From assembly GCA_038237805.1 (NCBI GenBank), contig JBBRYI010000002.1, positions 248,001-312,000 of the forward strand: a stretch of 64,000 nucleotides of DNA, in the 5' to 3' direction. The position numbers were made by a program, and so were the translations under genes. Under the pieces are notes generated by a model, which saw nothing but the letters and a program-made list of their open reading frames with translations, was not told the origin of the DNA and did no database searches. Below are positions 18,511-27,982 of the stretch, in pieces (position 1 is the stretch's first letter; each line of letters begins with the position of its first letter). The stretch comes from JBBQFI01 sp038237805. GTDB taxonomy: Bacteria; Verrucomicrobiota; Verrucomicrobiia; Chthoniobacterales; UBA10450.

Positions 18511-19506
18511 TTATCGCTTCAAATAGAGCGTGAGCGTGCCGAAATCGATTATGCCGTGATGGCGTTGCAGAATTTCCGAACCCAGCAAACCGACAACCGG
18601 CGGCGTGGCATCGAGCATCTTTCCATGTATCAGACCTCCCAGGTCCATGACGCCGACTTCTTTTTTCCGAAGCTGGACGCTGCCGATCGAAAGCCTGTTC
18701 AGGGTAGCGAGCTGAAGACCGCGCGCACTTAAGTTAACACCGGCGGATCGGTAGGGTGTATCGCGCAGCGGAATCTTCATCCCACGCATGAAACGCCGGT
18801 GCATTAACGTAGCGAATGCGCCGGTATCGACCATCAACACCGCAGCCGCGCCATTGACGGCACCGTCAACGTAGAGATTGAAATTTTTGCCGACACGGAG
18901 CGGCACGGCGCGAAGGCCGCGGAAGTCGTATCCCGGAACAGTTCCGGACAACCTTGGATCGATCTTAAGAACGAGTGTCTGTGTCTGACAATCGACAATG
19001 GCGCTGGTGGGAAAAAGAACATCAGCGCCGAGGATACCATCAATCGGTTCCTCATCTAACATCTTCGCAGCCTGAGTCGAACTGCTCAAATCGATCAGCA
19101 CCATCGGTTCATCAATCAAGTTCAGGGCGCCAAGCTGTAAACGACGGGCAATGGCCACGCTATTAAACGCTCCATTGATTTGGAGCCGAGTGGGAATTTT
19201 CGATTTCAAAGGAATGGAGGTGAGACCGAAATAATCGCGCCGGTTTAGCGCGATCGCACTCACGGGCGCTCCGGTATCGACACCAAGCCGGGCGGGTTTG
19301 CCGTTGATGACGACGCGCACGAGTAAGTGATTCTGTTGCGAACGTTCCAGTGGCAGTGTCTCAAACTGGAAGTTTCGGGGGAGAGAGCGCGAAGCAGAAA
19401 GGCCAATGCTCGATGAAGCGAACAGGAACGCGACGACAACGACCGCGGATTTGCCACGAAATGATGGAAAACAAGGAATCACGCGCGGCAGGATAGCGTA
19501 TTTCAT
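18511..19506 (-). CDS. Exported retropepsin-like aspartic protease, two-domain
   Basis: 331-aa exported protein. The ATG at 19506 (MKYAILPRVIPCFP...) gives a signal segment AVVVVAFLFASSSIGLSA; a longer frame to 19590 lacks it. Two aspartic-protease signatures are present: GVDTGAPVSAIALNR (D77) and MVDTGAFATLMHRRF in the second half, so both lobes of the active site are on one chain. A C-terminal segment GLLGSEILQRHHGIIDF matches the usual hydrophobic-hydrophobic-Gly end of a lobe. It is divergent from the S9 peptidase gene with 83 bp between starts. Periplasmic peptide cleavage is the likely role; substrate unknown. Confidence 0.83.
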   Translation of the reverse strand: MKYAILPRVIPCFPSFRGKSAVVVVAFLFASSSIGLSASRSLPRNFQFETLPLERSQQNHLLVRVVINGKPARLGVDTGAPVSAIALNRRDYFGLTSIPLKSKIPTRLQINGAFNSVAIARRLQLGALNLIDEPMVLIDLSSSTQAAKMLDEEPIDGILGADVLFPTSAIVDCQTQTLVLKIDPRLSGTVPGYDFRGLRAVPLRVGKNFNLYVDGAVNGAAAVLMVDTGAFATLMHRRFMRGMKIPLRDTPYRSAGVNLSARGLQLATLNRLSIGSVQLRKKEVGVMDLGGLIHGKMLDATPPVVGLLGSEILQRHHGIIDFGTLTLYLKR

Positions 19507-19589
19507 TGTTTGCGCCCCGAAATTTCGCGATGAGGCAATTCTTGCGCGGGCGAAGCTTTGACGAGAACCTTTCAACCAACCGACACCCA

Positions 19590-21656
19590 ATGGACACGAA
19601 ATTCTTCATCTCGATCTTCCTTCTCGCCACTGTTTCCAGTTTTGCGCAACCAGCGCCCCCCGCCGCGACGGCGAAACACCCATTCACCTTTGAAGACATG
19701 ATGTCGCTGAAGCGCGTGGGCGAACCGGTTCCGTCGCCGGATGGAAAATGGATCGTGTTCGGAGCAGAGGACGTGAACCTAGAAGCAAACACAAAGACTT
19801 CACATCTGTGGATCGTGCCGGCGACGGGCGGAGAAGCGCGTCGATTAAATCAAACTCCGATGGCGGAAGAGCGCCCACGGTTTTCTCCCGACGGTCGACG
19901 CATTATCTTTACGTCGAAGGCGACCGATCCAACACAAATCTGGATGAGCGATTTTGATTCGAACGCAGGCGCGCTCGTCGGCCAGCCGCGTCAGTTAACA
20001 AATATTTCAACGGGAGCTGATGGCGGAATGTGGGCGCCCGACGGCAAGAACATCGTTTTTGTTTCGTCGGTTTATCCGGAAGCGAAAACCGATGCGGAGA
20101 ACAAGCTGCGCGATGAGGAGCTGAAGAAGAGCAAAGTGAAGGCGAAGATCTTTTCTCGCCTGTTCTATCGGCACTGGAACGCATTTTACGAATTCAAGCG
20201 CAGTCATCTTTTCGCGATGGGCGCGGATGGAAAAACGCCTGCGCGCGATCTCACGCCCGGCGACCACGATGTGCCTCCATTCTCGTTAGGCGGCCAGGAT
20301 ATGTATGCGATTTCGCCGGATGGTCAGGAGCTCGCCTACACGAGCAACATCGATGAGGTCGAAGCGACAAGTACGAACAACGAGATTTTCATCGTGCCGA
20401 TCGCGGGCGGCACGCCGAAGAAGATTTCCACGAGTCCGGGAAGCGATTCGACACCGTTGTATTCGCGCGATGGAAGATTTGTGGCGTGGCGCTCGCAAGC
20501 GCGCGCCGGCTACGAGGCGGATAAGGAATCACTCGCAGTTTGCGATCGAATGACCGGCGAGATTCGTGATGCGACGCAAAACTTCGATCGCTCTGTCGGA
20601 AGCTTCGCCTGGTCGCCCGATTCGAAAACCGTATTTCTTTCCGCCGAGGATCATGGCGAATCGCCGATCTACGCGCTGGCCCTGGAAGCGTCGCAACCCA
20701 CGGAAGTTGTAAGGCTTCACGCTGACGATCTGACGTTTGACGCAAACGGAAATTTATTTTTCACCCGCATGTCGATTGCGATGCCTAACGAGATTTGGCG
20801 ACTCGATGTATCGCAAGCGAAGCGGGATCCTGTTGCCGTGACACACCTGGACGATGCGCTGCTGTCGCAAATCGATATGCAGCCGAGCGAGGCCTTCACG
20901 TTCAAAGGCGCAAATAGCGATGACGTCCAGGGGTTCATCATCAAACCACCGGGATTCGATCCGAACAAAAAATATCCGCTCAAGTTTTTGCTTCACGGCG
21001 GGCCGCAGGGGGCGTGGGGAAATTCGTGGACGTATCGTTGGAACGCGGAACTCTTTGCCGCAAACGGCTATGTCGTTGTCATGATCAACTTTCACGGCTC
21101 GACGGGGTACGCGCAGAAGTTTACGGATGCGATCCAGGGGGATTGGGGCGGTAAACCGTATGTCGATCTTATGAAAGGACTCGATTACGTAGAGAAAACT
21201 TATCCATTCATCGACAAGAATCGCGAGGCAGCGCTGGGCGCGAGCTACGGCGGCTATATGGCGAATTGGTTGTTAGGCCACACCGATCGCTTCAAATGCA
21301 TCGTCTCGCACGACGGTATGTTCAACACCGAGTCCGCCTTTGGCACAACGGAAGAGCTTTGGTTTGCGGAATGGGAATTCAAAGGTCCGCCTTGGAAGAA
21401 TCGCGAACTTTACCGCAAATGGTCGCCGCATTTGTTCGCCGAAAAATTTAAAACGCCGACGCTGGTCGTGCACGGCCAGCTCGATTACCGGCTCGATGTT
21501 AGCGAAGGCTTCCAGTTATTCACGACCCTGCAGCGACTAAAGGTACCGTCGAAGATGTTGTACTTTCCAGATGAGGGTCATTGGGTTTTGAAGCCGCAAA
21601 ATTCGCGGCTCTGGTACAAAACAGTAAACGAATGGGTTGACCAATGGTGCAGGTAG
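19590..21656 (+). CDS. S9 family (prolyl oligopeptidase-type) serine peptidase
   Basis: 688-aa exported peptidase, start chosen at 19590 because it opens the signal peptide MDTKFFISIFLLATVSSFA. Residues to about 430 are WD40/TolB-like beta-propeller blades (RFSPDGRRIIFTS, YTSNIDEVEATSTN). The C-terminal alpha/beta hydrolase has the catalytic triad S552 (GASYGGY), D632 (HGQLDYRLD) and H664 (DEGHWV). The family cleaves short peptides, often with Pro or as dipeptidyl/acylaminoacyl peptidases. It pairs head to head with the aspartic protease gene. Confidence 0.92.
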   Translation: MDTKFFISIFLLATVSSFAQPAPPAATAKHPFTFEDMMSLKRVGEPVPSPDGKWIVFGAEDVNLEANTKTSHLWIVPATGGEARRLNQTPMAEERPRFSPDGRRIIFTSKATDPTQIWMSDFDSNAGALVGQPRQLTNISTGADGGMWAPDGKNIVFVSSVYPEAKTDAENKLRDEELKKSKVKAKIFSRLFYRHWNAFYEFKRSHLFAMGADGKTPARDLTPGDHDVPPFSLGGQDMYAISPDGQELAYTSNIDEVEATSTNNEIFIVPIAGGTPKKISTSPGSDSTPLYSRDGRFVAWRSQARAGYEADKESLAVCDRMTGEIRDATQNFDRSVGSFAWSPDSKTVFLSAEDHGESPIYALALEASQPTEVVRLHADDLTFDANGNLFFTRMSIAMPNEIWRLDVSQAKRDPVAVTHLDDALLSQIDMQPSEAFTFKGANSDDVQGFIIKPPGFDPNKKYPLKFLLHGGPQGAWGNSWTYRWNAELFAANGYVVVMINFHGSTGYAQKFTDAIQGDWGGKPYVDLMKGLDYVEKTYPFIDKNREAALGASYGGYMANWLLGHTDRFKCIVSHDGMFNTESAFGTTEELWFAEWEFKGPPWKNRELYRKWSPHLFAEKFKTPTLVVHGQLDYRLDVSEGFQLFTTLQRLKVPSKMLYFPDEGHWVLKPQNSRLWYKTVNEWVDQWCR

Positions 21657-21668
21657 AGGCGATTGACC

Positions 21669-21706
21669 ACAATCGCGCGCGGGCGGTTCGGTGAACCGCC
21701 CCTACC
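21669..21706. repeat. Short hairpin repeat after the S9 peptidase gene
   Basis: Perfect 9-bp inverted repeat GGGCGGTTC (21681-21689), loop GGT, GAACCGCCC (21693-21701), 25 bp after the S9 stop and 33 bp before the ntrC-like start, ending CCCCTACC. The ending recalls the CTACCCAG ends of the carB/polX element but the inner sequence differs, so it is a separate or distantly related repeat. It could act as a terminator; no T tract follows. Confidence 0.5.
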
Positions 21707-21733
21707 TCTGATCAATTAAAGTGCCTAACGAGT

Positions 21734-23170
21734 GTGAAGCCCGACGCTCTCCAGCCAACAATTCTCATCGTCGATGACGAGAAGCATACGCGTGATGGAT
21801 TGCGCCGTTTGCTCGAGGATGAGTACGACACGTACGTGGCGGAGGACATTCGCGGTGCGATGGACGTGATGGAACGCGAACCGATCGATGTTCTGATTAC
21901 CGATCTGCGACTCGCGGGTGAAGACGGAATGACGTTGATCGATCGCGCGCTCAAACTGCCGCATCCGCCCATCGCCATCATGATGACGGCCTACGGTTCT
22001 GTCGATACGGCAGTGGAGGCGATGAAACGCGGCGCCTACGATTTTGTGACGAAGCCGCTCAATCTCGACAAAGTCGAAATGCTGATCGCGCGCGGTTTGC
22101 AAAGCCGCCGCATGGAACAGGAAAATCGCACGTTGCGTCAGCAGGTGGACGAACGTTACGGACTCGAGAATGTTATCGGCGAATCCCCCGCTTTACGTGA
22201 GGTGCTCGATACGATCCGGCAGATCGCGCCATCTTCCGCGAATGTTTTGATCGAAGGGGAAACGGGAACGGGCAAGGAACTCGCGGCGCATGCCATTCAT
22301 AACCTGAGCCGAAGACACAAGGCGAAATTTGTCACCGTCCATTGCGCCGCGCTTTCGCCCACTTTGCTCGAGAGCGAACTCTTTGGACACGAACGCGGCG
22401 CGTTTACCGGCGCGCACGAACGACGAATTGGCCGCTTCGAACAGGCCAACGGCGGCACGATTTTTCTCGATGAAATCGGCGAGATCGATGCGAGCACGCA
22501 GGTGAAATTGCTACGTGTGATCAGCGAAGAGCGCGCCTTCGAACGCGTCGGCGGCAACCAACTTTTGCGCGCCGATGTGCGCCTGATCGCAGCGACGAAC
22601 AAGGACCTGGCGCGTTTAGTCAAGGAAGGGAAATTTCGCGACGATCTCTACTTCCGTCTCAACGTCGTGCATCTGACCATGCCGCCATTGCGCGAACGGA
22701 AGGAAGATATTCCGCTTCTTGTGCGCGAATTTTTACGGCATTTCTCCAAAGCGAATGAGAAACCGCTCTTGGAACTTACTTCCGATGCCATGAATATGCT
22801 GCTGACTTATGAATGGCCCGGCAATGTGCGCGAACTGCGCACCGCGATCGAGCACGGTGTTGTCATGGCCACGGGTCCGAAAATTACGCTGCGCGATCTG
22901 CCGGCAAACGTCCGCAATGCTGTGATGAATGTGCTGCCTGCTGGCATCACTCCCGCTAAGGCTTATGGGGAAAAATCAAGTCCGCTGGATCTTCACGCGA
23001 CGGAAAACCGATTAATTATGCAGGCACTTGCGACCACGGAGGGAAATATAACCGCGGCTGCGAAAAAGCTGGGAATCAGCCGGCGAACGTTACATCGCAA
23101 GATCAATGAGATGAATTCAAAGGAAAATTCCGAAACTGGAAATCCGAAGTCCGAAAAAAGGAACGATTGA
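21734..23170 (+). CDS. NtrC-family sigma-54 response regulator
   Basis: 478-aa three-domain activator. The receiver domain has the acidic pair D14/D15 and phospho-acceptor D57 (VLITDLRL). The AAA+ domain has Walker A GETGTGKE, the sigma-54 contact loop GAFTGA, and Walker B GGTIFLDEIGEID. The C-terminal Fis-type helix-turn-helix is GNITAAAKKLGISRRTLHRK. It activates RNA polymerase with sigma-54. The partner kinase is not adjacent. A near-consensus sigma-54 promoter occurs 10 kb away at 31860. The start is a GTG 3 bp after a TCGTTAGGC copy. The final ~12 residues (SETGNPKSEKRND) are encoded by one arm of an inverted repeat. Confidence 0.93.
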   Translation: MKPDALQPTILIVDDEKHTRDGLRRLLEDEYDTYVAEDIRGAMDVMEREPIDVLITDLRLAGEDGMTLIDRALKLPHPPIAIMMTAYGSVDTAVEAMKRGAYDFVTKPLNLDKVEMLIARGLQSRRMEQENRTLRQQVDERYGLENVIGESPALREVLDTIRQIAPSSANVLIEGETGTGKELAAHAIHNLSRRHKAKFVTVHCAALSPTLLESELFGHERGAFTGAHERRIGRFEQANGGTIFLDEIGEIDASTQVKLLRVISEERAFERVGGNQLLRADVRLIAATNKDLARLVKEGKFRDDLYFRLNVVHLTMPPLRERKEDIPLLVREFLRHFSKANEKPLLELTSDAMNMLLTYEWPGNVRELRTAIEHGVVMATGPKITLRDLPANVRNAVMNVLPAGITPAKAYGEKSSPLDLHATENRLIMQALATTEGNITAAAKKLGISRRTLHRKINEMNSKENSETGNPKSEKRND

Positions 23171-23216
23171 TGACAACGGATCTTCGTTCGGACTTCGTCA
23201 TTCGGATTTCGGAATT
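23126..23216. repeat. Inverted repeat with 30-bp arms overlapping the regulator's stop
   Basis: Left arm 23126-23155 and right arm 23187-23216 are imperfect reverse complements over 30 bp; the outer 10 bp (AATTCCGAAA / TTTCGGAATT) and inner 11 bp (CGAAGTCCGAA / TTCGGACTTCG) match exactly. The left arm encodes the C-terminal tail of the sigma-54 activator and its stop lies in the loop. The arms are made of repeated TCCGAA words. It could work as a terminator or be a palindromic insertion that replaced the original gene end. Confidence 0.65.
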
Positions 23217-23224
23217 ATCACACC

Positions 23225-24958
23225 ATGCCAGGTAGCGCCGATGCCATTCAACGTCTCGTGCACGCCATCGAAGCTGGTGGCGCGGCGGTTTGGTTGCGGC
23301 GCGGCCTCGCGGTGGTGGTGGTGGTAGCGCTCTCGCTTTTCTATTTCATTCACGAATTCCGCGGGCTCGCGACTTCGCAGGCGATGGATCAGGCGCAGAT
23401 CGGGCGCCAGATAGCGAGTGGACATGGCTGGCGGACAAATTTGATTCGGCCGCGTGCGATCGGGCAATTGCAAAGCAACGGTAAGATCGTGTCGCAGAAG
23501 ATTTGGACCGATACGTATAATGCACCACTTCCGCCTTTCGTTAACGCGATCGCTCTTTTCCCGGTGAAAGGGCATTGGAAAATGACGCCGCGCGACATCA
23601 TATATGCCGGCGACAAAGCGATCGTGTTTGTTTCCATTTTGTTCTTTCTCGGCTCGATCGTGGTTTTGTTTTTCATCGCGCGACGGCTTTTTGATCAACG
23701 CGTGGCCTTACTCGCATGTTCGCTTGTGTTTATTTGCGACACGATTTGGCAATACTCCCTCACGGGCCTGCCGCAGATGTTGTTGTTGTTTCTGTTTAGC
23801 CTAACGATCTATAGCCTCCTTAGGGCCGTGCAGGCGCAATATGGAGGCGGGGCAGTCGGCATCTGGCTCGTCCTCGCCGGCCTGGGCTTTGGCTTGCTTG
23901 CTCTTACGCACGCGCTCACCATCTGGATCTTTCTCCCCGCGTTAATTTATTGCGTGTTTTTCTTCAAACCGCGCGGATACGCCGCGGTCATTGTTCTGGT
24001 TGGGTTCCTCATTCTTTATGCGCCTTGGCTGGCGCGAAATTATATCGTCTGCGGCAACCCCGGTGGCGTCGCGATCTATTCTGTCCTGGACGGTATTCGC
24101 CAAAGCGAGGCGGGTTGGATGCGGCACGTGGATCTGGATTTCGAAGGCATCAGCCCTGGATATTTTCGCGCCCGGCTCACAACCGAATTTACCAGACAGC
24201 TCGGCCGTCTTTTTGAGTATCTGGGCTGGAGCGTTGTGGCCCCGCTATTCTTCGTTAGTCTCATGCATCGGTTTAAGCGGCCGGAAACAGCGGCGATGCG
24301 CTGGATGATTCTTTTCATGTGGGTCGGCGCAGTCGTGGGCATGTCGATTTACGGCATGCACGAAGAACAAGGCTTCACTGCCAACCAGCTTCATCTTCTC
24401 TTCGTCCCAGTGATGACATGTTACGGCTTCGCGTTCCTGCTTGTGTTATGGAACAGATTGGACATCGATCTTGGCCTGACACGGATTGGTTTCCTCGTGC
24501 TGCTGTTTCTGCTCTGCGGCTGGCCGATAATTTACACGATTGCTCTGGCGCCAAACAAATCGCCTGTGCGTTGGCCGCCGTATATTCCGCCCTATATCGC
24601 TGTGCTCAATGATTGGATGAAACCGCAGGAGATCACCGCGTCCGACATGCCCTGGGCCATCGCGTGGTATGCGGATCGACCGGCGGTGTGGCTGCCGGAA
24701 AGCGTCAAAGCAATGACCGATCTAAATGATTACCAGACCCTGGGTGCGCCAATTAACGGACTCTATCTCACTCCGGTCAGCGGAAGCCTAAATACGTTGA
24801 GCGACATCATGAAAGGTGAATACAAAGACTGGGCGGTGGTGATCTTGCGAAGTATCGATGTCCAGAAATTTCCGTTACCGTGGGTGACGCTGCTCGGTCT
24901 GGAAAGTGAATGCATGTTTTTCAGCGACCACAATCGGCAAAAGAACCAGGGCCGTTGA
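23225..24958 (+). CDS. GT39/ArnT-like membrane glycosyltransferase
   Basis: 577-aa polytopic membrane protein with roughly ten hydrophobic segments. The first periplasmic loop after TM1 has the acidic motif AMDQAQIGRQIASGHGW, the place where GT39/GT83 enzymes carry catalytic Asp, followed by YNAPLPPFVNA. Such proteins move sugars or other groups from polyprenyl-phosphate donors onto proteins or lipids. Substrate unknown. Family placement is by topology and that loop. The gene starts a few bases after the inverted repeat that ends the regulator gene. Confidence 0.72.
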   Translation: MPGSADAIQRLVHAIEAGGAAVWLRRGLAVVVVVALSLFYFIHEFRGLATSQAMDQAQIGRQIASGHGWRTNLIRPRAIGQLQSNGKIVSQKIWTDTYNAPLPPFVNAIALFPVKGHWKMTPRDIIYAGDKAIVFVSILFFLGSIVVLFFIARRLFDQRVALLACSLVFICDTIWQYSLTGLPQMLLLFLFSLTIYSLLRAVQAQYGGGAVGIWLVLAGLGFGLLALTHALTIWIFLPALIYCVFFFKPRGYAAVIVLVGFLILYAPWLARNYIVCGNPGGVAIYSVLDGIRQSEAGWMRHVDLDFEGISPGYFRARLTTEFTRQLGRLFEYLGWSVVAPLFFVSLMHRFKRPETAAMRWMILFMWVGAVVGMSIYGMHEEQGFTANQLHLLFVPVMTCYGFAFLLVLWNRLDIDLGLTRIGFLVLLFLLCGWPIIYTIALAPNKSPVRWPPYIPPYIAVLNDWMKPQEITASDMPWAIAWYADRPAVWLPESVKAMTDLNDYQTLGAPINGLYLTPVSGSLNTLSDIMKGEYKDWAVVILRSIDVQKFPLPWVTLLGLESECMFFSDHNRQKNQGR

Positions 24959-25021
24959 TCAGAACGCTGAGCGAGACGTTTCCTTCGAGAGTTTGCGGTT
25001 TACGGGAACGACATAGCGGTC

Positions 25022-26419
25022 TTGAATACGAACGTGGCGCAGGAGAAAAAAATCTTTGGCACCGATGGCGTGCGCGGTGTCGCCAACGTTGAACCGGTCA
25101 CGGCGGAAACGGCGTTGAAACTTGGGCGGGCTGCCGCTCACGTTTTTACACAATTAAATCCACGCATCTTGCCGAGTGGAACGCGGCCAAAAATTGTTCT
25201 GGGAAAGGACACGCGCCTTTCCGGGTACATGTTGGAAAATGCGCTTGTCGCCGGTATCACCTCGTTAGGCGTTGACGTCTTGCTCATCGGTCCGTTGCCG
25301 ACTCCAGGCGTCGCGTACATTACGCGTTCGCTTCGGGCCGATGCCGGCATTGTCCTCTCGGCTTCGCACAATTCCTACGAAGATAACGGCATAAAATTTT
25401 TCCGTCACGACGGTTACAAGCTCGACGACAAAATCGAACAACAAATCGAGGAGCTTGTTTTTACCGGAGAGATCGATTCGATCAGGCCGACGGCCGGAAA
25501 AATCGGGCGAGCCCGTCGTATTGACGATGCGCTTGGTCGGTACGTTGAATTCGCGAAGACCAGTTTTCCGCGCGGTCGATCGCTGGAGAAAATGCGGATC
25601 GCCATCGATGTCGGCAACGGCGCCGCCTACAAATCGACGCCTTGTATCCTGCGTGAGTTGGGCGCGGATTTGACCATCACGCATAACGAACCGAACGGCA
25701 CCAACATCAACGCCGAGTGCGGCAGCACTTATCCGGCGGAAATTCAGCGCATCGTCAAAGAAAGCGGCGCGCAAGTTGGTATCACGCACGATGGCGATGC
25801 CGATCGCGTTTTGCTTTGCGACGAAAAAGGCGAAATCGTGGACGGAGACGAGATCCTCGCCATCGCGTCGATCGATTTGCTCGGGTCGGGCCAGCTTCGC
25901 GAAAATACTTTGGTCGCGACGGTGATGAGCAACTTCGGCCTCGACGAAGCGCTGACCGCGAAAGGCGGCAAAGTTCTCCGCACAAAAGTCGGCGACCGTT
26001 ACGTGATCGAGGAAATGGTGCAGCGGAACCTGAATCTTGGCGGCGAACAGAGCGGACACATGATTTTCCGCGACTTTACAACGACCGGCGATGGCATTGT
26101 CAGCGCTCTCCAGATTTTGCGCATTATGCAGGCGAGTGGACGTCCCTTGAGTGATTTGAAGAAATGCCTAACGAAATATCCACAGGCGCAGCGCAATTTG
26201 CGCGTGAGAGAAAAACCGCCGCTGACGGAACTACCGGACGTGATGAGACTGGTAAATGAAACCGAAAAGGAACTTTCCGGTAAGGGGCGCGTGCTCCTAC
26301 GCTATTCGGGAACGGAACCAAAAATTAGATTGCTCATTGAGGGCCGCGAGTTAGATCAAATCGACCAACACGCGAATCGAATTGCCGATGCAATCCAACA
26401 AGCGATCGGGAGTAATTGA
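25022..26419 (+). CDS. glmM: Phosphoglucosamine mutase GlmM
   Basis: 465-aa cytoplasmic enzyme converting glucosamine-6-phosphate to glucosamine-1-phosphate for peptidoglycan and LPS precursors. All family landmarks are present: FGTDGVRG at the start, the phospho-serine loop LSASHNSYEDNGIKFF (S115), the metal loop DGDADRV, the sugar-specificity loop GGEQSGH and the phosphate-binding RYSGTEPKIR. The frame opens with TTG at 25022; a GTG at 25034 is an alternative, and neither has a strong ribosome site. Two TCGTTAGGC copies lie within. Confidence 0.95.
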   Translation: MNTNVAQEKKIFGTDGVRGVANVEPVTAETALKLGRAAAHVFTQLNPRILPSGTRPKIVLGKDTRLSGYMLENALVAGITSLGVDVLLIGPLPTPGVAYITRSLRADAGIVLSASHNSYEDNGIKFFRHDGYKLDDKIEQQIEELVFTGEIDSIRPTAGKIGRARRIDDALGRYVEFAKTSFPRGRSLEKMRIAIDVGNGAAYKSTPCILRELGADLTITHNEPNGTNINAECGSTYPAEIQRIVKESGAQVGITHDGDADRVLLCDEKGEIVDGDEILAIASIDLLGSGQLRENTLVATVMSNFGLDEALTAKGGKVLRTKVGDRYVIEEMVQRNLNLGGEQSGHMIFRDFTTTGDGIVSALQILRIMQASGRPLSDLKKCLTKYPQAQRNLRVREKPPLTELPDVMRLVNETEKELSGKGRVLLRYSGTEPKIRLLIEGRELDQIDQHANRIADAIQQAIGSN

Positions 26420-26436
26420 AAGCAACGAGCGAACGC

Positions 26437-26556
26437 GCTGTCATCCCGAACGAAGTGAGGGACCTCACTACGACGAGGGATCACGCTGTAAACGCATGAT
26501 AGCAATGACTTCAAAGGCGAGGTCCTTCGCTTCGCTCAGGATGACGGGCTTTTTGT
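26437..26556. repeat. Palindromic intergenic repeat, TGTCAT..ATGACG family
   Basis: Between glmM and scpB. It begins TGTCATCCCGAACGAAGTGA and ends CGCTTCGCTCAGGATGACGG, so the outer 20 bp are inverted copies. Inner GAGGGACCTC and GAGGTCCTTC also pair. It belongs to the same family as copies at 27898, 36710, 41392 and 52608, which have TGTCAT at one end and ATGACA near the other. Confidence 0.6.
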
Positions 26557-26560
26557 TTTT

Positions 26561-27181
26561 ATGACGCTATCGCAGGTGATCGAAGCGCTCCTCTTCAGCG
26601 CGCAGAAACCACTGACGGCGCGAGAACTTCTTACCGCCGTAAAAAACGCCGGCGGCGCGGACGAGCTTTTGCCTAACGAGTTCGCCGGTGCAAAGGAAGC
26701 TGAGATCGCAGCCGCGCTCGAAAAATTGAAGGTGGAATACATCGAACGGACGCGAGCGTTTCAGCTGGTGGAGAAGGCAGAGGGCTGGCAGCTCGCAACA
26801 GATCCGGTCTATGCGCAATGGGTCCAGCAACTTTATCCGGCGCCAAAAACTGCACGGATGAGCGCACCCGCGCTGGAAACACTCGCGATCATTGCATATC
26901 GGCAACCGATCACCCGGGCCGATGTCGAAGCTGTGCGCGGCGTGGCCGTCGATGGCGTACTACAAAACCTGATGGAGCGGGGCCTGGTCAAAATTGCGGG
27001 ACGCGCGGAACTGCCGGGGCGGCCGCTGCTTTACGAGACGACACAATCTTTTCTGGATCATTTTGGTTTGCGCAATCTCACCGAGCTGCCGAACGCGGAG
27101 GAATTGAAGCGCCGCCATTTACCGACTGCTGCTCCAGCACAAGCACCGGCGAAAACGAACGAACCGGAACCGGCGAAGTGA
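26561..27181 (+). CDS. scpB: Segregation and condensation protein ScpB
   Basis: 206-aa winged-helix kleisin-interacting subunit of the SMC-ScpAB condensin. Recognised from EALLFSAQKPLTARELL at the N terminus, the conserved ALETLAIIAYRQPITRADVEAVRGV in the second winged helix, and the tail LPNAEELKRR; the extra C-terminal Pro/Ala/Lys tail is low complexity. scpA is not adjacent here, although it often is elsewhere. It starts 4 bp after an intergenic repeat. Confidence 0.93.
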   Translation: MTLSQVIEALLFSAQKPLTARELLTAVKNAGGADELLPNEFAGAKEAEIAAALEKLKVEYIERTRAFQLVEKAEGWQLATDPVYAQWVQQLYPAPKTARMSAPALETLAIIAYRQPITRADVEAVRGVAVDGVLQNLMERGLVKIAGRAELPGRPLLYETTQSFLDHFGLRNLTELPNAEELKRRHLPTAAPAQAPAKTNEPEPAK

Positions 27182-27227
27182 ATGCGCGGTTTGCTGTTGC
27201 GTGACATGCGCTTAACGTTCTGAACCC

Positions 27228-27881
27228 ATGAATAAATTTGCCATCGGTTGTGGTGGGATCGTCGTCGTCATCGTTCTGATTCTAATCGTCGGAGGAATCG
27301 CGATTGCGGGAAGTTATAATCGCCTCGTCGGCTTGCAGCAGAACGTCGATGCCAAATGGGCGCAGGTGCAGAACGTTTATCAACGGCGCGCAGATCTGAT
27401 TCCCAATTTGGTTAACACGGTCGCAGGCGCGGCCAATTTCGAAAAATCCACGCTCGAAGCGGTAACTAACGCGCGAGCGAGCGTCGGGCGCGTTCAACTC
27501 GACCCGAACAAAGCGCCGACGGATGCGGCGCAACTGGAACAATTCCAGGCAGCGCAAGGCCAACTCAGTAATGCGCTCTCGCGTTTGCTCGTGGTGAGCG
27601 AGCGTTACCCGGAGTTGAAAGCGAATCAAAATTTCCAGCAGCTGCAGGCGCAGTTGGAAGGAACGGAGAATCGTATCTCGGTTGAACGCGGAAATTTCAA
27701 TGAGGCCGTGCAGACTTACAACACGACCGTGCGCAGGTTCCCGACCAATTTGTTTGCCGGTATGCTTGGATTCCAGCCGCGACCGTTCTTTAACGCGCAG
27801 CCGGGAGCGGAGAAGGCACCGACGGTAAACTTCAACTTCGGAAACGCAACGCCGTCACCTGCGCCCGCGGCTACTCCGTAG
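27228..27881 (+). CDS. LemA family protein
   Basis: 217-aa protein with one N-terminal membrane helix (IVVVIVLILIVGGIAIAG) and an alpha-helical domain that faces the cytoplasm or periplasm. Hallmarks are YNRLVGLQQNVDAKWAQVQN, YQRRADLIPNLVNTV and GTENRISVERGNFNEAV. LemA proteins occur with TPM-domain genes, as here (next gene 96 bp downstream). Their role is not settled; envelope integrity or signalling has been proposed. Confidence 0.92.
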   Translation: MNKFAIGCGGIVVVIVLILIVGGIAIAGSYNRLVGLQQNVDAKWAQVQNVYQRRADLIPNLVNTVAGAANFEKSTLEAVTNARASVGRVQLDPNKAPTDAAQLEQFQAAQGQLSNALSRLLVVSERYPELKANQNFQQLQAQLEGTENRISVERGNFNEAVQTYNTTVRRFPTNLFAGMLGFQPRPFFNAQPGAEKAPTVNFNFGNATPSPAPAATP

Positions 27882-27897
27882 TTGAAGATTATTTCGC

Positions 27898-27982
27898 GCG
27901 TCGTCCTGAGCGAAGCGAAGGATTTCACGAGAAATTACGCGGCAGATAGTTTGAGAGATGTTTCGCTTCGCTGAACATGACA
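27898..27982. repeat. Palindromic intergenic repeat between lemA-like and TPM genes
   Basis: The core GTCCTGAGCGAAGCGAAGGAT..ATGTTTCGCTTCGCTGAACATGAC has inverted ends (GAGCGAAGCGAA / TTCGCTTCGC). It fills most of the 95-bp gap, and its right end overlaps the ATG of the TPM gene. Same family as the copy at 26437-26556. Confidence 0.55.

Noticed and set aside
25265..26059. 264-codon minus-strand open frame opposite glmM
   Set aside because: Shadow of a complete glmM with all active-site loops.
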